NCBI RefSeq assembly: GCF_001483135.1
Contig: NZ_LNAL01000007.1
Span: 682,001-746,000, forward strand
DNA length: 64,000 nucleotides
Origin: Solirubrum puertoriconensis
Lineage (GTDB): Bacteria > Bacteroidota > Bacteroidia > Cytophagales > Hymenobacteraceae
Reading direction: 5' to 3'
The position numbers and the translations under genes are program-made. Of this stretch, positions 1 through 8,964 are shown piece by piece. The notes below the pieces were generated by a model. The model had not been told where the DNA came from. It saw only the letters and a list, made by a program, of their open reading frames with translations, and ran no database searches. Numbering within the stretch: the first letter of the stretch is position 1; every line of letters starts with the position of its first letter.

Positions 1-9
1 CAACCCGAC

Positions 10-1446
10 CTAGGCGCCCTGCTGCACGGCCTCGGTTGGTTGCGTGCGGACCTTCCGGCGGAAATACACGAACAGCGGCAACCCCGTCATGATCAGCCCA
101 AGCCCCATGGCCGACTGCACCGGTTGCGTTACAAGGGTGTGCAGCGTGAACGTAGCGGCAAACAGCAGCAGCAAGATTTGCACGTACGGGTACCCCGGCA
201 CCGGGCCCGGTATCCGACCTAGGCGCTTCATCTTGACCACGGCCACGGCCAGCAAGCCATAAAACAAAAACGTGGCGAAGATGACCAGATCGGTTAGCCG
301 CTCAAAGGTTCCTGACACAATGAGCACGGTGCTCCAGGCCATCGTGAAAAGCAAGGCCCGGTGGGGCGTGCGGTAGCGCGGGTGCACCGCGGCGGCCGCC
401 GGAAAAAAGTAGCCTTCCTGCGCCATCCGAAACTGCACGCGGGCGTGCGAGAGCAGTACCGCGTTCAACGTACCAAATACGCTTATCAAGATGAGCACCG
501 CCACGCCGGTTTTGCCCCACGCGCCCAGCAGCGCCTCGGCCGCCGCAGCCGCGCCAATTTCGTTGGGGCCCACGGCGGCTAGCGCGGCCAGTGGCAAAGC
601 CCGGAGGTAGGCGTAATTTACCAGCACGTACAGGATAATGGCCACCGTTACGCCCCCAATAATAGCCCTGGGTACATTGCGGCGCGGGTCTTTGATTTCG
701 CCCGTCACGAAGGATAAGTCGACCCAACCGTCGTAGGCCCAGAACACGCTTAGTAGCGCGCCCAAAAAGGCACTGGCCAGCGACACCTCGTGCACGGGCG
801 CCGGGGCAACCGCTGCCGCGCCATCCGGCGTCGGCGCCGACAGGAATATCCCCGCCAGAATCAGCAGGAGTATGCCCCCGATTTTGGCCGCCGTAAACAC
901 AATGCTGAGCCGCCCGCTGCCGCTTACGCCCCGGTAGTTTACCCAGGTAAGCGCCGCCGTGGTGCCAATGGCCAGCAGCTTAATGCCCGAATCGGCGAAG
1001 GGGTAAATCCAGCCCGCCACCGACAGCTGCGCCCAGGCCTCGGCCGGGTTTGGCAATGGCAGCAGGGAGTTTACCGATTGGGCAAAAATGAAGGCCAGCG
1101 CCGCTACCGAGGCCGAGCCGATAATGGCGTAATCCGTCCAGCCGAACAGAAAAGAAGCAAAGTTGCCGAACGACAACCGCAGGTACTCGTACACCCCGCC
1201 CGACTCCTCGGTGAGCGACGCCATTCCCGACAGATTCAGGGCTCCGCAGATGGTAACCAGCCCCGCCGCTACCCAGGCTGCCAGTATCCACTCCTCGCTC
1301 AAGCCGCTCTGCGCCAGCGGTACGATTTTCTTGAATACGCCGGAACCAATCACGATGCCCGCCACCAGCATAGTGCCGCTCGCGGCGCCAAAGGCACGGA
1401 TTAGGGTTGCGGGTGCGGCACCGGCTGGCTTTTCTGGAACGTTCAT
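10..1446 (-). CDS. APC-superfamily amino acid permease
   Basis: A 478-residue polytopic membrane protein, predicted to carry amino acids across the inner membrane by proton or substrate exchange. The N-terminal helix has the APC-type glycine-rich motif GTMLVAGIVIGSGVF, and about 12 hydrophobic segments follow, with the loop motif GEIKDPRRNVPRAI typical of the APC/LAT type. The ATG at 1446 is chosen because it directly precedes the first conserved helix; a longer reading frame to 1560 has no hydrophobic or conserved sequence. The substrate cannot be told from sequence. The TAG stop lies inside a CCTAGG palindrome at 9-14. Confidence 0.85.
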   Translation of the reverse strand: MNVPEKPAGAAPATLIRAFGAASGTMLVAGIVIGSGVFKKIVPLAQSGLSEEWILAAWVAAGLVTICGALNLSGMASLTEESGGVYEYLRLSFGNFASFLFGWTDYAIIGSASVAALAFIFAQSVNSLLPLPNPAEAWAQLSVAGWIYPFADSGIKLLAIGTTAALTWVNYRGVSGSGRLSIVFTAAKIGGILLLILAGIFLSAPTPDGAAAVAPAPVHEVSLASAFLGALLSVFWAYDGWVDLSFVTGEIKDPRRNVPRAIIGGVTVAIILYVLVNYAYLRALPLAALAAVGPNEIGAAAAAEALLGAWGKTGVAVLILISVFGTLNAVLLSHARVQFRMAQEGYFFPAAAAVHPRYRTPHRALLFTMAWSTVLIVSGTFERLTDLVIFATFLFYGLLAVAVVKMKRLGRIPGPVPGYPYVQILLLLFAATFTLHTLVTQPVQSAMGLGLIMTGLPLFVYFRRKVRTQPTEAVQQGA

Positions 1447-1595
1447 GTTCCCAGCGTACCGGTTTTGCTGCTGTTGAGTTGCGCGGGGCAGTAGCCTGAC
1501 ATTTTCAAACCACCGAACACCAATCACTCCCTCATCATGGCTGGCACAACTTACCCTCAACTTACCCTGCGCTAAACCTGCACCAGACGGGAGCG

Positions 1596-2015
1596 TTATT
1601 TTTCATTCCAAAGCAGGTGAAGTTCTTTGTGCGCCTCTGCTCCTAAAGCTACAATCCGAATCCACTCAGGGTCATTTAGAATTGCTGCATCATCATAATC
1701 ATCATTTCCCGGAGAACTGTAACCATCAACAGCATTATGCCAGTCAAGAAGCGCAGCTTTTTCCTGCTCACTTACATATCCATTCTCCACAAGCTGACTG
1801 TAAGTCAAGCCACAAAGCAAGTCATTGAAATAGCAGCACATAAACTCTACGTAGGTGTAGTGTACGCTAGGCTTCGCTGCATCTAGCCAAGTTTTGGATT
1901 GATGTTCGATAGAAGTTAATTCTTCAATCGAATGCTTCCATCGAACCCTCCACATTTCGCGTAGCTCCTCCTCAGAGAATGAATCTATAGGTGTTGAAGA
2001 TTCTTCTAGGTCCAT
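1596..2015 (-). CDS. Acidic hypothetical protein, AT-rich orphan gene
   Basis: About 139 residues, very acidic, with many Glu/Asp, aromatic and Cys residues (EFMCCYFNDLL, NDDYDDAAILNDPEW). No signal peptide or membrane segment is visible. I do not recognise the family. The stretch is clearly more AT-rich than its neighbours and contains no CCTAGG, which suggests recent acquisition. The size and acidity resemble immunity proteins of polymorphic toxin systems, but no toxin gene is nearby, so this is only a guess. The ATG at 2015 is only about 10 bp beyond the T-run of the icmF terminator, so there is no room for a promoter of its own; expression may depend on read-through. Confidence 0.55.
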   Translation of the reverse strand: MDLEESSTPIDSFSEEELREMWRVRWKHSIEELTSIEHQSKTWLDAAKPSVHYTYVEFMCCYFNDLLCGLTYSQLVENGYVSEQEKAALLDWHNAVDGYSSPGNDDYDDAAILNDPEWIRIVALGAEAHKELHLLWNEK

Positions 2016-2025
2016 AGAATTGCAT

Positions 2026-2061
2026 AAAAAACGGGTGCTGCCTTGAGAGAGGCAGCACCCG
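2026..2061 (-). terminator. Intrinsic terminator of icmF
   Basis: A perfect 11-bp stem (2032-2042 with 2051-2061, loop of 8) is followed on the minus strand by a T-run (A's at 2026-2031). It lies 28 bp beyond the icmF stop codon. Confidence 0.88.
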
Positions 2062-2088
2062 TTTCCATTTAGCCAAACTGGCTCCAAC

Positions 2089-5000
2089 TTACATATTACG
2101 CCGGTACTGGCCGCCTACCTCAAACAGGGCATTGGTAATCTGCCCCAGCGAGCAGGACTTCACCGTTTCCATCAGCTCCTCGAAGAGGTTTTCATTCTGC
2201 ACGGCCTTTTGCTGCAGGCGCTTCAGGGCGTTGTCGGCCGTATCGCGGTTGCGGGCGTGCAGGTTCTGCAGCATCGAAATCTGGTACTGCTTTTCCTCCT
2301 CGGTGGCGCGGATAACCTCGGCCGGCTGCACCGTGGGCGAGCCTTTCGACGAGAGGAAGGTGTTCACGCCGATGATGGGCAGTTCGCCGGTGTGCTTCTG
2401 CATCTCGTAGTAAAGGCTTTCCTCCTGGATTTTGCCGCGCTGGTACATGGTTTCCATGGCACCCAACACGCCGCCGCGCTCCGTAATGCGGTCGAACTCG
2501 GCCATTACGGCTTCTTCCACCAGGTCGGTCAGTTCCTCGATGATGAACGAGCCCTGCAGCGGGTTCTCGTTCTTGGCCAAGCCCAGTTCGCGGTTGATGA
2601 TGAGCTGAATGGCCATGGCCCGGCGCACCGATTCTTCGGTAGGCGTGGTAATGGCCTCGTCGTAGGCGTTGGTATGCAGCGAGTTGCAGTTGTCGTAAAT
2701 GGCGTAGAGCGCCTGCAGCGTGGTGCGGATATCGTTGAAGTCGATTTCTTGCGCGTGCAAGGAGCGGCCCGAGGTCTGGATGTGGTATTTCAACATCTGC
2801 GAGCGGCTGTTGGCGCTGTATTTCAGCTTCATGGCCTTGGCCCAGATGCGGCGTGCCACGCGGCCCATCACCGAGTACTCGGGGTCCATGCCGTTCGAGA
2901 AGAAGAACGACAGGTTGGGAGCGAAGTCGTTCACGTCCATGCCGCGGCTCACGTAGTACTCCACGAAGGTGAAGCCGTTCGAGAGCGTAAGGGCCAGTTG
3001 CGTAATGGGGTTGGCGCCGGCCTCGGCAATGTGGTAGCCCGAAATCGATACGGAGTAGAAGTTCCGCACCTTGTTCGTGATGAAGTACTGCTGTACGTCG
3101 CCCATCAGGCGCAGCGAGAATTCCGTCGAGAAGATGCAGGTGTTCTGGGCCTGGTCTTCCTTCAGAATGTCGGCCTGCACGGTGCCGCGCACCTGCAAGA
3201 GCGTGCGGGCTTTGATTTCCTGGTACACCTCGGCGGGCAGCACCTGGTCGCCGGTTACGCCGAGCAGCATCAGACCCAGGCCGTCGTTGCCCTCGGGCAG
3301 CTGCCCTTGGTAGCGCGGGCGCTCCTGACCTAGGCCCTCGTAGATCTGGTTGATTTTGGCGTCGACCTCAGCCTCCAAGCCATTCTGCTTAATGTACAGC
3401 TCGCACTGCTGGTCGATGGCCGCGTTCATGAAGAAAGCAGCCAGCGTAGCCGCGGGGCCGTTGATGGTCATCGACACCGAGGTAACCGGGTCGGCCAGGT
3501 TGAAGCCGGAGTACAGCTTCTTGGCGTCGTCGAGGCAGCAGATGCTTACGCCCGAGTTGCCGATCTTGCCGTAGATATCGGGGCGCAGGTCAGGGTCTTC
3601 GCCGTAGAGCGTCACCGAGTCAAACGCCGTGCTCAGGCGCTTGGCGGGCAGGCCAGCCGACACGTAGTGGAAGCGGCGGTTGGTGCGCTCGGGGCCACCT
3701 TCGCCGGCAAACATGCGCGTGGGGTCTTCGCCCTCGCGCTTGAAGGGGAACACGCCGGCGGTGTAGGGGAACTCGCCGGGCACGTTTTCCTGCAGCATCC
3801 ACTTCAGCAGGTCGCCCCAGGCTTCGTAGCGCGGGGTGGCCACCTTGGGCACTTGCAGGTGCGAGAGGGTTTCGGAGTGCGTCTTGATGCGAATTTCCTT
3901 GTCGCGCACCTTAAAGATGAACTTCGGGGCTTTGTAAGCGGCTACTTTTTGCGGCCAGGTCTCCAGGAGTCGCCAGTTTTGCCCGTCCAGCCGGAGCTTG
4001 ATTTCCTCGAAGGCTTTCTCCAGGCCGGTTGCGAGTTCGGCTGGTTGGGGTCCGTGGCTGCTGCTCCCCCCGGCTCCGTTAGCGGTTGCTCCTCCGCCGC
4101 CGAGGCTTCGAACGGCTTCGATGCTTCGCTGGATTCCGTAGAGTTGCTGAGCGGTTTCGGCTTGTTTATCGACCCACTGGTCATACTGACGAATCGTTTC
4201 GGTGATTTCGGAGAGGTAACGCGTGCGGTGGGGCGGAATGATATACACCTTCTCGCTGGCAGCCTCCGAAGTTTCGAGCTGCGAGCTGAACGTGGCCCCG
4301 GTTTTCTGCTCGATGGTAGCCAGCACCGCGCGGTACAGGCGGTTCATGCCCGGGTCGTTGAACTGCGAGGCAATGGTGCCGTACACGGGCAGCTCGTCGA
4401 GGGGCTTGTCCCAGAGCTGGTGGTTGCGCTGGTACTGCTTGCGCACGTCGCGCAGGGCGTCCTGGGCGCCGCGCTTGTCGAACTTGTTCAGCGCGATGAC
4501 GTCGGCGAAGTCGAGCATGTCGATTTTCTCCAGCTGCGTGGCGGCGCCGTACTCGGGCGTCATCACGTAGAGACTGGCATCGGAGTGCTCGATGATTTCG
4601 GTGTCGGACTGGCCAATGCCCGAGGTTTCCAGAATGATCAGGTCGAAGTCGGCGGCGCGCACCACATCCACGGCATCCTGCACATACTTGCTCAGGGCCA
4701 GGTTGCTCTGGCGGGTAGCAAGGCTGCGCATGTACACGCGCGGGTTGTTGATGGCGTTCATCCGGATACGGTCGCCAAGGAGGGCACCGCCGGTTTTGCG
4801 CTTCGAAGGGTCAACCGAGATGATGGCAATGGTCTTGTCGGGGAAGTCGAGCAGGAAGCGGCGCACCAGCTCATCCACCAACGACGACTTGCCCGCACCG
4901 CCGGTGCCGGTGATGCCGAGGATAGGCGCCTTCTTGGTTTGGGTCGATTGTTCGGCCTGGCCTTCGCCCGCCTGGAAATCGGCCACCAACTGCTGCTTTA

Positions 5001-5553
5001 CCTTCTCGTACTCTTCGGGGAAGTTCTCGGCAGCCGAGATGAGTCGACCTAGGCTCAGGGCGTCTTTTTCCTTTACATGCTTGGCTTCTCCGTTCAGGTT
5101 TTTGCCCGTCGGGAAGTCGGCCTTTTCGAGCAGGTCGTTGATCATGCCCTGCAGGCCCATGGCGCGGCCGTCGTCGGGCGAGTAGATGCGCGTAATGCCG
5201 TAGCCGTGCAACTCTTCGATTTCCGAAGGCAGAATTACCCCGCCGCCGCCGCCGAAGATTTTGATATGGCCGGCGCCCCGCTCCTTGAGCAGGTCGTGCA
5301 TATACTTGAAGAACTCGTTGTGGCCGCCCTGGTACGAGGTAATAGCAATGGCCTGCGCGTCTTCCTGAATGGCGCAATCCACGATTTCCTGCACCGAGCG
5401 GTTGTGCCCTAGGTGAATTACTTCAGCGCCTGAGGCTTGGATAATACGGCGCATGATGTTGATGGCCGCGTCGTGGCCATCGAACAGCGCCGCCGCCGTT
5501 ACGATGCGAACGTGGTTCTGGGGTTTGTAGGGAGCTACGGGAGCAGCTTGCAT
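2089..5553 (-). CDS. icmF: Fused isobutyryl-CoA mutase with G-protein chaperone (IcmF)
   Basis: 1154 residues. The fused enzyme interconverts isobutyryl-CoA and n-butyryl-CoA (or a related branched acyl-CoA pair) with adenosylcobalamin. Domains in order: an N-terminal B12-binding domain (residues about 14-150) with the base-off motif DGHDAA (D25, H27); a MeaB-like GTPase domain with P-loop [12 protein letters not shown] (about 213-224), LETSGIG and NKFD; a Gly/Ser-rich linker near 480-505; and a C-terminal acyl-CoA mutase barrel. This B12-GTPase-mutase order is diagnostic of IcmF rather than methylmalonyl-CoA mutase. It is somewhat longer than typical IcmF (about 1090) because of the linker and an N-terminal tail. 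The product would feed valine or fatty-acid type carbon into acyl-CoA metabolism. It stands alone with its own terminator. Confidence 0.95.
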   Translation of the reverse strand: MQAAPVAPYKPQNHVRIVTAAALFDGHDAAINIMRRIIQASGAEVIHLGHNRSVQEIVDCAIQEDAQAIAITSYQGGHNEFFKYMHDLLKERGAGHIKIFGGGGGVILPSEIEELHGYGITRIYSPDDGRAMGLQGMINDLLEKADFPTGKNLNGEAKHVKEKDALSLGRLISAAENFPEEYEKVKQQLVADFQAGEGQAEQSTQTKKAPILGITGTGGAGKSSLVDELVRRFLLDFPDKTIAIISVDPSKRKTGGALLGDRIRMNAINNPRVYMRSLATRQSNLALSKYVQDAVDVVRAADFDLIILETSGIGQSDTEIIEHSDASLYVMTPEYGAATQLEKIDMLDFADVIALNKFDKRGAQDALRDVRKQYQRNHQLWDKPLDELPVYGTIASQFNDPGMNRLYRAVLATIEQKTGATFSSQLETSEAASEKVYIIPPHRTRYLSEITETIRQYDQWVDKQAETAQQLYGIQRSIEAVRSLGGGGATANGAGGSSSHGPQPAELATGLEKAFEEIKLRLDGQNWRLLETWPQKVAAYKAPKFIFKVRDKEIRIKTHSETLSHLQVPKVATPRYEAWGDLLKWMLQENVPGEFPYTAGVFPFKREGEDPTRMFAGEGGPERTNRRFHYVSAGLPAKRLSTAFDSVTLYGEDPDLRPDIYGKIGNSGVSICCLDDAKKLYSGFNLADPVTSVSMTINGPAATLAAFFMNAAIDQQCELYIKQNGLEAEVDAKINQIYEGLGQERPRYQGQLPEGNDGLGLMLLGVTGDQVLPAEVYQEIKARTLLQVRGTVQADILKEDQAQNTCIFSTEFSLRLMGDVQQYFITNKVRNFYSVSISGYHIAEAGANPITQLALTLSNGFTFVEYYVSRGMDVNDFAPNLSFFFSNGMDPEYSVMGRVARRIWAKAMKLKYSANSRSQMLKYHIQTSGRSLHAQEIDFNDIRTTLQALYAIYDNCNSLHTNAYDEAITTPTEESVRRAMAIQLIINRELGLAKNENPLQGSFIIEELTDLVEEAVMAEFDRITERGGVLGAMETMYQRGKIQEESLYYEMQKHTGELPIIGVNTFLSSKGSPTVQPAEVIRATEEEKQYQISMLQNLHARNRDTADNALKRLQQKAVQNENLFEELMETVKSCSLGQITNALFEVGGQYRRNM

Positions 5554-5597
5554 AAGGTAGTCCTGAGCGAGTGGGATTTTGGAGTGGCTAAAGTACG

Positions 5598-5629
5598 AAA
5601 AAGCCCCGGCGGGGTAGGCGCCAGGGCTT
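5598..5629 (-). terminator. Terminator-like hairpin in the icmF leader
   Basis: On the minus strand an 11-bp stem (5601-5611 with 5619-5629, one G-U pair) is followed by five T's. It sits only about 45 bp upstream of the icmF ATG and about 190 bp beyond the stop of the preceding gene. It may simply end that upstream transcript, or it may act as an attenuator in the icmF leader. A one-mismatch promoter -7 element (TACTTTAG, minus strand, 5588-5595) lies between it and icmF. The stretch from 5630 to 5815 shows no further gene and no recognisable cobalamin riboswitch core. Confidence 0.6.
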
Positions 5630-5815
5630 ACAAGTGTTAGTCAACCGTTCTTGGTTCGTAAGCGAAACGGATAATCGAAAGGTTTCAGCCCCTGGCACAG
5701 ACTTGCTTAAGCAGATAAAGTTTAGGGGCAGCGCTTACTAAGCTGGGGGTGCAGAGCGCAGGAGCAGTGTTGCGAGGTGCTTACTAAACCCTGACTTCAA
5801 CCGGTTAATCCTCAG

Positions 5816-6691
5816 TTACTCCGTGGGGCTTGCGGCCGTTACGTACAAACTTAGGCTAGCCCGCAGGCTGTGCCATTCGTCAGCCGATTTGTCGCGGTAC
5901 ACCATGCGGTGCATGGGGCCTAGGGGAGCGGGCATCAGCAGGGTTTGCCAGGAGCGTTGCGGGTCGGGCATGCCTTCCAGCCATTCCAGCGTCACGGCTA
6001 CCCGGTTGTGGTTGCCGGTGGCAATGTGGTAGGGGCGCAGGTCGAGGTGCTGCCAGCCTTTGGCGTCGTCGGGTAACACGTAGTGCACATCCTGCGTGAG
6101 CAAGGAAGTGGTGGGGTTTTCGTTGGTATCCAAGGCCCGCACGTTCAGGCGCAGGCGCACGCCCCTGAAGGTATTTTGCCCGATGTAAAAGTGTACGTCT
6201 TCAATCTCGCTCTGCGGCCGAATGCGTAGTACCGCACCCACTTCGCGGCCCAGCTTGCGGGCCGGCTCGGTATCGTTGTTGAGGTGAAAGTTGTAGTGCG
6301 TAAGGCTGAACGAACCGTCGTGACCTACGCGTCGGCGCTTCCAGCCAGTCGCGCGAATGGTTACCGTGCTGAGCTCCTGCGTGAGCGGCGTGAGGTGCAC
6401 CGTTGCTTCTTGCAGCAACTGGCTCAGCAGGAGCTTGCGCGGCGCGTAACCTACGCACGTCACCACTACCGTATCAGATGGCAAAGCGGCGGCAAGTGCT
6501 TTGAGACTGAACTGGCCCTCGGCATCGGCTACCGTGCCCACGGGCTTAAGCTTAACTCCTACGGAAGCAAAAGGTACCGCCTCGCCGATTCGGGCATCGA
6601 GTACGTGCGGCTGGGGCTGCTGGGGCGAGACGTGCACGCAGGACAGCAGGGCGTAAAGCAGACTGCTGTGCTTAAGCCAAGCAATAATCAT
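5816..6691 (-). CDS. Exported CarboxypepD_reg-like protein, paralogue 1
   Basis: About 291 residues from the ATG at 6691, chosen because it opens a hydrophobic export signal (MIIAWLKHSSLLYALL). A CarboxypepD_reg-like beta-sandwich follows (about 25-110: DARIGEAVPFASVGV, GTVADAEGQFSL, DTVVVTCVGYAP), then a C-terminal domain shared with the next two genes (FYIGQNTFRGVRLRLNV, GWQHLDLRPYHI, VTLEWLEG). No TonB plug or barrel is present, unlike SusC-type proteins that carry the same N-terminal domain. The function is unknown; a periplasmic or surface beta-sandwich protein is likely. It is the last of three tandem paralogues and the most divergent. Confidence 0.8.
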   Translation of the reverse strand: MIIAWLKHSSLLYALLSCVHVSPQQPQPHVLDARIGEAVPFASVGVKLKPVGTVADAEGQFSLKALAAALPSDTVVVTCVGYAPRKLLLSQLLQEATVHLTPLTQELSTVTIRATGWKRRRVGHDGSFSLTHYNFHLNNDTEPARKLGREVGAVLRIRPQSEIEDVHFYIGQNTFRGVRLRLNVRALDTNENPTTSLLTQDVHYVLPDDAKGWQHLDLRPYHIATGNHNRVAVTLEWLEGMPDPQRSWQTLLMPAPLGPMHRMVYRDKSADEWHSLRASLSLYVTAASPTE

Positions 6692-6819
6692 AGGCAGGGT
6701 AGCAATTGGGTTACGCTGTAAGGAGTCAGCAACAAGCTCGACGGGTTGCACGCAGGCTGTCCCTTCATGTAGGGGACGAATGCGCTTGTTCCGCAAACTA
6801 GCCCGCTTCGCGTCGTCAG

Positions 6820-7674
6820 TTATTCCGTGAGCAGCTCAAAGTACAGGCTGGGTTGCATGGCATGAATCGTCCAGGCAGCTTCGCTGTTTTCGCGCTCCAG
6901 CATCACCTGCTTGGGCTGGCGCTTTACCGGCACCGAAAAATATTTCTTCTGCGGCTCGGCTGTTTCGCTTTGCAGCCACTGAATGGTAGCCGCTACAGGT
7001 TGCGCTTCCAGGTTTATATTATAGGAGCGCAGATCAACCGTGAGCCAACCCTTCTGCTTAGGCCACGCCTTCAGCTGCACATCTTGTTGCAACAATGTTT
7101 TACCGGGCTTGCCTTGCCCGTAGGCGTACAAGTTCAGCCGGAAGCGCAACAGCTCGTAGTTGTTGTCGTGCAAGTACACATGGAACGCCTCCAGCACGGC
7201 CGGCTTGGCGGGGTGCAGTACGGCGCCAAGCTCCCAGCCCCATTCGTCGTCGACGGTGTTCTTGCCGCTCGAGCCGGCCACCCAGCGCAGGTCGCCCTTG
7301 GCGGTTTTTCTACCTAGGGTAGCCGGTTTAACGCGGCGGTGGGCTACTACCACGTTTTCCAGGGTTTGCTCCTGGGGTGCGAGCCGCACCACGCGTTGCC
7401 CGGCGGCTAGGTGAGCGGGCAGTAGCAGGGCGCGCGAAAATCCAATGCTCGTTACCACCACCGTGTCGGCGAAGTTATCGGGCAGGCGCAGGAGGTAGCG
7501 GCCGTTTTCGTCGGCCACGGTGCCCAGCCCGCGGCGCGGCACGCCCAGGGTGGCAAAGGGCACGGGCTGGCCGGTACGTGCATTTAGCACTTGGCCTTCC
7601 AGGGGCTGGTGCTGCCCATGGGCCATTACCGATAAACCACTTAGGGAAAGTGTGGCGAGTAGCCGTCGAATCAT
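6820..7674 (-). CDS. Exported CarboxypepD_reg-like protein, paralogue 2
   Basis: 284 residues from the ATG at 7674, which opens a signal peptide ending near AHGQ. The layout matches its neighbours: a CarboxypepD_reg-like domain (VLNARTGQPVPFATLGV, GTVADENGRYLL, DTVVVTSIGFS), a short KPATLGRK linker segment, and a C-terminal domain with FHVYLHDNNYELLRFRLNLY, GWLTVDLRSYNI and ATIQWLQS. The gene lies 140 bp downstream of paralogue 3 and 128 bp upstream of paralogue 1 on the same strand, so the three may be co-transcribed. No enzyme motif is visible. The function is not known. Confidence 0.82.
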   Translation of the reverse strand: MIRRLLATLSLSGLSVMAHGQHQPLEGQVLNARTGQPVPFATLGVPRRGLGTVADENGRYLLRLPDNFADTVVVTSIGFSRALLLPAHLAAGQRVVRLAPQEQTLENVVVAHRRVKPATLGRKTAKGDLRWVAGSSGKNTVDDEWGWELGAVLHPAKPAVLEAFHVYLHDNNYELLRFRLNLYAYGQGKPGKTLLQQDVQLKAWPKQKGWLTVDLRSYNINLEAQPVAATIQWLQSETAEPQKKYFSVPVKRQPKQVMLERENSEAAWTIHAMQPSLYFELLTE

Positions 7675-7815
7675 CAGCCTGCAAAACAGAAGCCTGCAGG
7701 CCAAGTGCACCCCGTGCGCACCCGTCTGGCTTCCCGACCTAGGACAAAGTTATTGCCCTGTGCTGCCGCTTGGGTTGGCGTTGATAAATATTGTTGTGGG
7801 TTTGTGCAGCGGGGC

Positions 7816-8682
7816 CTAATCGTATTCCTGCACAGCCAGGTACATGCTGGCGTTGATGGGAAAGGCGCGCCACTCCGCCTCGCTTTTATCGCGCACTACG
7901 GCCCGGTGCGTCGCCGACGGAAAGGCCCCGGGTCCGCCAAACTTGCTGCTCTCGGGGTGCAGCTTTTCGCCCTGCAGCCACTGAATGCCCGCCGCTACGG
8001 TTTGCCCTTTGTGCAGCTGCAGGTTGTACTGGCGCAAATCGACGCTCGCCCAGCCGGTTTGCTCGCTCGGAACGGTAAACTGAATGTCCTGCGTCAGTAG
8101 AGGCTTGGTAGGTTTGCCGTTTGCCACTTCGTAGAGCATAAACCGCAGGCGCACCAGCTTAAACTCATTTTGCTCGAGGTAAAAGTGGAAGCCATCGATG
8201 TAGCCGTTGCGCCGAACGGGCAGGATGGTGGCTACTTCCCAGCCGCGCTCATCGTCGCCTACGGCGGCAAGGTCGCGGGTGGCGGTGCTCCAGTGCGCGG
8301 TGCCGCTTTGCATTTTCCCACCTAGGGTAGCTGGGCGTACGCGCCCGTGCTTCACCTTCACCTCCTGCAAGGGCTGGGTAACTGGTTGCAACGCCCAGGC
8401 CTGGGGCTGACTGCCCAAAGCCGCTATGGTAGTGCGGCACGAGCGGTAGCCAATGCAGGAGATGATAACCGAATCGGCGCCTGTAATGCTAGCTGACGTG
8501 TTGAGCACAAAGTTGCCGGCGGCGTCGGTGGTGGTGCCTACGGGTTTGCCTTTCACGCCTACGGTAGCAAAGGCCACTGCATTTGCCGAGTGGGTGACCA
8601 CTACCCGCCCTTTGAGCTGCTGGGCCTGCAAGGGCAACCCAACACCTAGGGCCGTAAAAATCAAAAGTGTGCTGCGGAGCAT
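7816..8682 (-). CDS. Exported CarboxypepD_reg-like protein, paralogue 3
   Basis: 288 residues starting with a clear signal peptide (cleavage after LQAQ). CarboxypepD_reg-like domain: SANAVAFATVGVKGKPVGT, DAAGNFVL, DSVIISCIGYRS. Then come RPATLGGK and the shared C-terminal domain (FHFYLEQNEFKLVRLRFMLY, GWASVDLRQYNLQL, AGIQWLQG). It is the first gene of the tandem trio on the minus strand. The conserved WLQ/WLEG and LDLR-Y motifs suggest a distinct C-terminal family found only fused to this beta-sandwich; I cannot name it. Confidence 0.82.
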   Translation of the reverse strand: MLRSTLLIFTALGVGLPLQAQQLKGRVVVTHSANAVAFATVGVKGKPVGTTTDAAGNFVLNTSASITGADSVIISCIGYRSCRTTIAALGSQPQAWALQPVTQPLQEVKVKHGRVRPATLGGKMQSGTAHWSTATRDLAAVGDDERGWEVATILPVRRNGYIDGFHFYLEQNEFKLVRLRFMLYEVANGKPTKPLLTQDIQFTVPSEQTGWASVDLRQYNLQLHKGQTVAAGIQWLQGEKLHPESSKFGGPGAFPSATHRAVVRDKSEAEWRAFPINASMYLAVQEYD

Positions 8683-8832
8683 GGGCTAAGGGGATATTTC
8701 AGGCAAGAGTGCGCCGGCCGCTGCGAAGGTTGCCTAGTAGTATTTTTTTTGGCGAATGCGTTCTACTTCCCGGTCTACCCAGCGGGCTGCATTCCCGGCT
8801 TATGAATCCAGCTGAGGAATATTCTGCCAACG

Positions 8833-8840
8833 TAATTTTG
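8833..8840 (+). promoter_or_regulatory. Candidate lepA promoter -7 element
   Basis: TAATTTTG matches the Bacteroidota sigma-A -7 consensus TAnnTTTG. It lies about 125 bp upstream of the lepA GTG. No good -33 TTG is visible at the usual distance. The rest of 8683-8964 holds no other feature I can support. Confidence 0.5.
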
Positions 8841-8964
8841 TGGAACTCTGGCCGGCAAGGCACGGTTGCCAAAACGCAGCCAAAGGCCTTGTTGGGGCGT
8901 TCCGTAGCAATTGCGGCCCCAAAACGCTACCTTCGTGGCTGCATAAAGCCTTATTTCAAGCCGA

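Noticed and set aside
790-1404. 204-codon plus-strand frame opposite the permease
   Set aside because: Composition is Arg/Pro/Ala-rich without motif; shadow of the permease.
2209-5052. Long plus-strand reading frames (374 and 461 codons) opposite icmF
   Set aside because: They are antisense to a gene with clear domains and contain no recognisable motif; long antisense frames are expected in GC-rich genes.
5554-5815. Cobalamin riboswitch before icmF
   Set aside because: Looked for the conserved GCCACTG-type box and core on the minus strand and did not find them.
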